From assembly GCA_963743595.1 (NCBI GenBank), contig CAVURW010000200.1:1-10232 (forward strand): 10,232 nucleotides of DNA, written 5' to 3'. A program made the position numbers and the translations under genes. This document shows, piece by piece, positions 6,673 to 10,232 of this stretch. This DNA comes from CAVURW01 sp963743595. GTDB lineage: Bacteria; Verrucomicrobiota; Verrucomicrobiia; Methylacidiphilales; UBA1321. Within the stretch, counting starts at the first letter, position 1, and the number at the start of each line of letters is the position of its first letter. The notes beneath the pieces are model-generated. The model did no database searches. It saw only the letters and a list, made by a program, of their open reading frames with translations, and was not told the DNA's origin.

Positions 6673-7001
6673 GCAAAAAGTCCAATTGACCAGAACTCCT
6701 ACGGAAACATATTGTATATCAAACGAGTAAGAGACCAAAAACAGTCGGTCGCCTGGCAAGATCAACGTATTGAGCCTTTGGCCTGGGAAGGAGGTGGGGC
6801 CTTCAGGGTCCTTAACGGATATCCTTTGGAGTCCGACAGAAGAAATTGCCCCTCAAATGAAAACAAAGTTCCGTCCGACCTTTGTAGTGGAGACTGAACC
6901 GCAGCCGCGTCATTGCTGGAGAAGGACGGAGATATCAATTGGTATCCTGCTTCGGAAATGGTCACTGGATACTCGCATTGCTGGATCATTCCCCAAAACG
7001 A
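6673..7001. other. Non-genic stretch with decayed coding traces
   Basis: No intact gene is supported here and no hairpin-plus-T-run terminator follows the porin stop. On the minus strand, the same frame as the kelch remnant (7002-7301) stays open from its TGA down to a second TGA at 6762-6764 and contains SDGTLFSFEGQF, loosely like a kelch strand. In a shifted minus-strand frame, about 6700-6840 reads RISVKDPEGPTSFPGQRLN and GDRLFLVSYSFD, which also looks protein-like. This is best explained as the eroded 3' part of the same former gene with frameshifts, but the resemblance is too weak to be sure. Confidence 0.35.
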
Positions 7002-7301
7002 TCAAATGATACGATTCTTATAGCTATCGGGCAGTACTCCGTCGGGAGCGCTTTTAGGGACGGTCCAAGAATCGGTCTTCGGATCGTAGAGCTGGTAGTG
7101 ACGAGGCCCCAAGGGCGGAGTATCTTCACCAAAAAGAATGGTGCCGTCACTGAGAGTAGCTGAGACATACATCGCCCGCGGGGCAGGAAGCGGAGACGAA
7201 TAACGCCATTTCGTTTCCGGTTAGAGCAGCCATACTACCGTGAAGAGCAACCCGAACAAAGAGCAGATGCCAAGGAAGAATCGAACTCGGGAAATTCTCA
7301 T
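7002..7301 (-). pseudogene. Kelch-repeat exported protein remnant, interrupted by in-frame stops
   Basis: Reading the minus strand from the ATG at 7301 gives MRISRVRFFLGICSLFGLLF then TVVWLL, a convincing signal peptide or membrane anchor. A TAA at 7221-7223 (codon 27) interrupts it. The same frame continues for 72 residues to a TGA at 7002-7004. That part includes KWRYSSPLPAPRAMYVSATL, SDGTILFGED and HYQLYDPKTDSWT. This is one kelch blade: W, LPxPR, DGxIL-G and YDPxTxxW, with the two tryptophans 47 residues apart. Intact kelch proteins have several blades forming a propeller, so the gene is both stopped and truncated. A start at ATG 7172 after the stop would give only 56 residues without an export signal. 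A sequencing error could explain the TAA but not the missing blades. Remains of the 3' end may extend to 6762. Confidence 0.65.
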
Positions 7302-7340
7302 TTTTCGAGCGTGAGCTCCATGCGGAAATGTAGTCATCAG

Positions 7341-7384
7341 ATTGGCAAAGGCGCATATTAGGGCAAGGCGAATGTGTTGCCAAT
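7341..7384. promoter_or_regulatory. 8-bp inverted repeat between the kelch remnant and the thioredoxin-fold gene
   Basis: ATTGGCAA (7341-7348) and its exact complement TTGCCAAT (7377-7384) are separated by 28 bp, in the divergent intergenic region 67 bp before the thioredoxin-fold gene start. A smaller hairpin TGCGA-TCT-TCGCA follows at 7388-7400. Neither has a T-run. They could be regulator sites or leader RNA structure. No convincing -35/-10 pair was found nearby. Confidence 0.35.
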
Positions 7385-7450
7385 GCGTGCGATCTTCGCA
7401 ATGACAACGGAACGATTTGCTGAACTCAAGTAGCGGTGCTACTCATAGGC

Positions 7451-8629
7451 ATGTACAGCTTTTCTTTCACCAAGCGATCAGCGGCTTGTCTCGTTTTAAC
7501 TGGTTCACTTTTTACCGGAGGTGCCTGGGCTCAGGCGCCAGAAACTCCTGCCGCACCTGGGCAACCGGACACCTCGGCTCCCGACGCTACGGCGACCGAC
7601 GATCTCAGCAAATTCAAAACCGCAGATGACCTTTATTCGCATAGTAACGACCTCCGCAAAGCGCTCCACGGTGTGATGCAAACAGAAGGGCAGGCCGGAA
7701 TTGATCACGCCAAAGCCTATATTACCAAGCTAAAAGCAGCACTGTTGGAGTTTATCAGCCGTTACCAATCCGATAGCCGCGCGTGGAAGTCAAAACTGGA
7801 ATTGCTCCATCTGAGGTCGTTCGAGCTTCAGATCACTGATGGCGATCCGGCAACGTTAGAAAAAGATTATCAGGCTCTCGCCGATGACCCGGCCGCTCCT
7901 AAAGAGATTGCGACTGGGGCTTACATGGAGGTTGTTGGGCCAAAGGTCATGGCTCTTCTAAATGGAGACGCACCAACAGATGAAACGTGGAATTCGGTGG
8001 ACAAAATCATCGCTGACGTTCGAAAGAAACTGGGCGACAAGCCTGCCGCATCGGAGGTCGTGGTTAATCTTTTAAACGGAGAGTTGAGAGCGATGATCGA
8101 CGCCAAAGCAAACGATCAATTTAAAGCGCTCGTTGCAAAGTTGAAAAAAGATCCGAATCCCGATGTGGTTGCAGCCGCCAAGAGCGCGGAGCAAATGAAG
8201 ACCACGCGCGACGAGATCTTCACGAAACCGATGGATCTCAAGTACACAGCGGTCGACGGCACTAAAGTCGATCTAACCAAGTGGCGCGGCAAGGTGGTTC
8301 TCATCGATTTCTGGGCGACCTGGTGTGGGCCGTGCATGGCCGAGATGCCGGACGTCATTGCGACCTACAAAAAGTTCCACGATCAAGGTTTCGAGATCGC
8401 CGGAGTTTCGCTCGATCAAGACAAAGATGCCTTGCTCCAATGCACGAAAGAAAATGAAATGGCTTGGCCGCAGTATTTCGATGGTACCGGCTGGGATAAC
8501 GCGATTAGCAGACCCCTGGGAATCCAATCAATTCCAGCAATGTGGCTGCTGAACAAAAAGGGGATGCTGGTGACCATGGACGGCAGTGACGACTTAGCTA
8601 GCCAAGTGGAAAAGCTCCTGAAGGAGTAG
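7451..8629 (+). CDS. Exported TlpA-type thioredoxin-fold protein (thiol-disulfide oxidoreductase)
   Basis: This is a 392-residue protein with a signal peptide, MYSFSFTKRSAACLVLTGSL, and a cleavage site likely after AWA (residues 25-27). A Pro/Ala/Asp-rich linker follows, then an approximately 190-residue helical region of no recognised family (about 53-255). The C-terminal thioredoxin-like domain (about 260-392) contains WRGKVVLIDFWATWCGPCMA, with the WCGPC active site at 291-295, and the cis-proline region IQSIPAMW with Pro at about 362. The order matches AhpC/TSA-Redoxin proteins of the TlpA/ResA type, which reduce protein disulfides outside the cytoplasm. The GVSLDQDKDALLQCTKENEM segment after the active site is normal for TlpA-like members. 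ATG 7451 is chosen because the signal peptide begins there; a GTG at 7436 adds only five residues. The stop is 5 bp from the convergent gene ending at 8635. The substrate is unknown. Confidence 0.88.
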   Translation: MYSFSFTKRSAACLVLTGSLFTGGAWAQAPETPAAPGQPDTSAPDATATDDLSKFKTADDLYSHSNDLRKALHGVMQTEGQAGIDHAKAYITKLKAALLEFISRYQSDSRAWKSKLELLHLRSFELQITDGDPATLEKDYQALADDPAAPKEIATGAYMEVVGPKVMALLNGDAPTDETWNSVDKIIADVRKKLGDKPAASEVVVNLLNGELRAMIDAKANDQFKALVAKLKKDPNPDVVAAAKSAEQMKTTRDEIFTKPMDLKYTAVDGTKVDLTKWRGKVVLIDFWATWCGPCMAEMPDVIATYKKFHDQGFEIAGVSLDQDKDALLQCTKENEMAWPQYFDGTGWDNAISRPLGIQSIPAMWLLNKKGMLVTMDGSDDLASQVEKLLKE

Positions 8630-8634
8630 CCGCC

Positions 8635-9270
8635 CTACTTGATCGGGTTTTTACGTCCGCCCATACTGCGTTTCAGGCTCTCGAAAAATCCTTCGGGAAC
8701 CGGCAGAGGCTTAGCCGCTGTGATGGGCGGCTCCGTTCGATTGATGATCGTGGGATTCGGTTGCAACTGGCTCTTTAAGATGAGGCTATCGACGTGGCGA
8801 AGCCGTTGCGCGAGACAATGCGCCATCCCAAACAGCAACGATCCCCCGATGCTGACATGTTCGCTTAGAAAATTACGAAGCTCTTGGAGTCCCATGCTCC
8901 AAAGCATCGCTTCTTCACGCGCTCGCACGGATGCGGTGGCCGGGCCGGGCTCCAGGAGACTCACTTCTCCCAGGCACTCACCCGGTTCAGCATAAGCCAG
9001 CGTCATGTGAGTAAAATTGATCTCAGTAAACACCTCGAGCTTCCCGCTGATAACGACGTAAAACACATCCAGAATCGAGTTCTCTTGGATGACAATCGTG
9101 TCCTGGGGAAAGAGTTGGTATTTCCCGTATGTGGCCAAAATCGTGAGCGAGTCGTCGTTAAGACCGGACAAGACGCCCAGGGGCGGGAGTGCTTTAGAAA
9201 CTTCCTCCCATCCTTGACCTTCTGGGGCACCCAGGGTGCCGTCTGGATTTAAAAACTGCGGTTCGCTCAC
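8635..9270 (-). CDS. Cyclic-nucleotide-binding-fold protein without DNA-binding domain
   Basis: This is a 211-residue cytoplasmic protein with no signal peptide. Residues about 33-135 form a CNB (cNMP-binding) jelly roll: LSGLNDDSLTILATYGKYQL, FPQDTIVIQENSILDVFYVV, ISGKLEVF and the phosphate-binding cassette region GECLGEVSLLEPGPATASVR (97-116). In the usual cassette (GELALL...PRAATV) an arginine contacts the cyclic phosphate; here that position is alanine (A111). The glycine-glutamate pair (G101, E102) is kept. A helix follows (ISIGGSLLFGMAHCLAQRLR, about 139-158) and then a Pro-rich basic tail. There is no helix-turn-helix, so it is not a CRP-type activator. The start is a GTG at 9270 with no clear ribosome site. 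It lies 49 bp downstream of the Kir channel gene on the same strand and is probably co-transcribed. Confidence 0.85.
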   Translation of the reverse strand: MSEPQFLNPDGTLGAPEGQGWEEVSKALPPLGVLSGLNDDSLTILATYGKYQLFPQDTIVIQENSILDVFYVVISGKLEVFTEINFTHMTLAYAEPGECLGEVSLLEPGPATASVRAREEAMLWSMGLQELRNFLSEHVSIGGSLLFGMAHCLAQRLRHVDSLILKSQLQPNPTIINRTEPPITAAKPLPVPEGFFESLKRSMGGRKNPIK

Positions 9271-9319
9271 GGTGTTACGTAAATATCACGAAAACCACGG
9301 GAAAACCAAGTCTAATAAG

Positions 9320-10232
9320 CTAACTGGCGGCAACGCGTGGATTCCCATTCTTCGGAACGTAGGGCTCCGTATGGTGAATGCGGGCGTAGTCGACGATCAG
9401 CTTTCGCTCGCCCACCTCCGTGTAGACTTCACAAAACCGGTGTCCGAATCGAATATCGCGCCAATTGTATTGGCGTTGCGTCTGAACCGAGGCAGGGATG
9501 GACGTATCGATGCACACCACCGATGTCACAAAAATCGTGTCGGCACGCTCATAATCGGCAGGCGTCCATCCGTAGAGAGGGCTGCGTTCATCGATGATGT
9601 GTCGGATCGTCAGGACCGCTGGAAATGCGATCAGTCGGTCGAATTGGAGCTCCAGTGGATAAAAACGGCGCAGCACATCACCTTCTGCGATCAGTTCGTC
9701 ACGAATGACCATGAGCCGAAATTCCGCCTCAGCCATCGCATGGTGGCGCATATTGGCCACGCGCAACATTATGGAAGGTTTCGCATCAAACGGCCCGTGC
9801 ACCAGGACGTTACTGAACGTGACCCGAGCGATGGGTCTGGAAAAGCGAACAAAGATGATGCCCGTGATCAATGCCATGCCGAACATGCCGGTCATGATCT
9901 CGATCGTCGAAACCATGTGGCCGTAGAGGCTGGAGGGATACATGTGGCCGTAACCGACTGTCGCCAACGTCTCGACGCTGAAAAAAAAGGCCTCTCGAAA
10001 TGAACCGGCAGGCATCCCATCCACGCAATCTCCTCCGACCACGTAGAGGAGCGCAAACGCCCCGTTCACCGCGAAGTAGGTGAAGACGAGCAGCGCAAAG
10101 AATTTCGGCCAGGTTAGAATCAGGAGCCAATTATACAGATCGCGGAACCCAAGTGGCTCAGCATTGACCTTAAGGAATTCGGTCTCGCCCGATTTAACAT
10201 GGATCGCGCGACGGGTATTCGGAGGCGTTATT
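9320..10232 (-). CDS. Inward-rectifier potassium channel, KirBac type, 5' end beyond window
   Basis: The frame runs from the right window edge to a TAG at 9320-9322, giving 303 visible residues; full-length relatives have about 300-350, so only a short N-terminal part is missing. From the edge: GFRDLYNWLLILTWPKFFAL is the amphipathic slide helix leading into the first membrane helix (about 28-64), and SVETLATVGYGHMYP holds the pore helix and the K+ selectivity filter TVGYG (91-95). STIEIMTGMFGMALITGIIF is the second membrane helix. VTFSNVLVHGPFDAKPSIML opens the cytoplasmic immunoglobulin-like IRK domain, which continues through LRVANMRHHAMAEAEFRLMV and YNWRDIRFGHRF. It conducts potassium across the inner membrane. 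The filter is followed by His where many KirBac proteins have Asp (GYGDM). A GTG at 10069 lies inside the first membrane helix and is not the start. Confidence 0.95.
   Translation of the reverse strand, partial: ITPPNTRRAIHVKSGETEFLKVNAEPLGFRDLYNWLLILTWPKFFALLVFTYFAVNGAFALLYVVGGDCVDGMPAGSFREAFFFSVETLATVGYGHMYPSSLYGHMVSTIEIMTGMFGMALITGIIFVRFSRPIARVTFSNVLVHGPFDAKPSIMLRVANMRHHAMAEAEFRLMVIRDELIAEGDVLRRFYPLELQFDRLIAFPAVLTIRHIIDERSPLYGWTPADYERADTIFVTSVVCIDTSIPASVQTQRQYNWRDIRFGHRFCEVYTEVGERKLIVDYARIHHTEPYVPKNGNPRVAAS

Noticed and set aside
6770..7163. Plus-strand open frames in the region after the porin
   Set aside because: The translations show no domain or signal, and the minus strand in the same area carries kelch-like coding traces.
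8600..8660. Possible bidirectional terminator between the convergent genes at 8629 and 8635
   Set aside because: A short T-run exists at 8646-8651, but no convincing GC-rich stem was found in front of it on either strand.
9236..10003. Long plus-strand open frame (255 codons) antisense to the Kir channel
   Set aside because: The minus strand encodes an unmistakable KirBac channel over the same bases. The antisense product has no domain, signal or conserved pattern and is a codon-bias shadow.

Overview
The window is chromosomal-looking DNA of about 53 % GC (judged by eye) from a Gram-negative bacterium, probably in the Verrucomicrobiota. The reasons are an outer-membrane porin with a short N-terminal helical segment of the kind common there, several exported proteins of lineage-restricted type, GTG/TTG alternative starts, and mostly weak Shine-Dalgarno sequences. 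No rRNA, tRNA, CRISPR array, insertion sequence or phage gene was found. The lineage is inferred from gene style, not from a marker gene.

Left block (1-1402): the 3' end of an unrecognised plus-strand gene meets two minus-strand genes tail to tail. These are a membrane-anchored protein (962-1402) and, 68 bp downstream, a small exported protein with two tandem STN-like modules (234-893).

Central plus-strand cluster (1502-4901): an exported PsbP/DcrB-like protein, a Fur-family zinc-type repressor, a TPR protein, an unrecognised helical protein and the AAA+ replication-recombination ATPase RarA. The last four are tightly packed, with two ATGA stop/start overlaps and a 4-bp gap, and are probably one transcript.

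Porin unit (4902-6672): a 136-bp leader carries a 12-bp palindrome, three direct repeats spaced exactly 11 bp (resembling the layout of a PHO box) and a candidate promoter overlapping a small inverted repeat. It precedes a 544-residue outer-membrane porin.

Decayed segment and redox gene (6673-8629): a minus-strand kelch-type gene remnant keeps its signal peptide and one clear kelch blade but is interrupted by in-frame stops. Diverging from it, across a region with an 8-bp inverted repeat, is an exported TlpA-type thioredoxin-fold protein with a WCGPC active site.

Right block (8635-10232, minus strand): a KirBac-type inward-rectifier potassium channel, cut by the window edge, is followed after 49 bp by a stand-alone cyclic-nucleotide-binding-fold protein. 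The usual phosphate-contacting arginine of that fold is alanine here. The most interesting leads are this channel plus CNB-fold pair, the 11-bp repeats before the porin, and the broken kelch gene.
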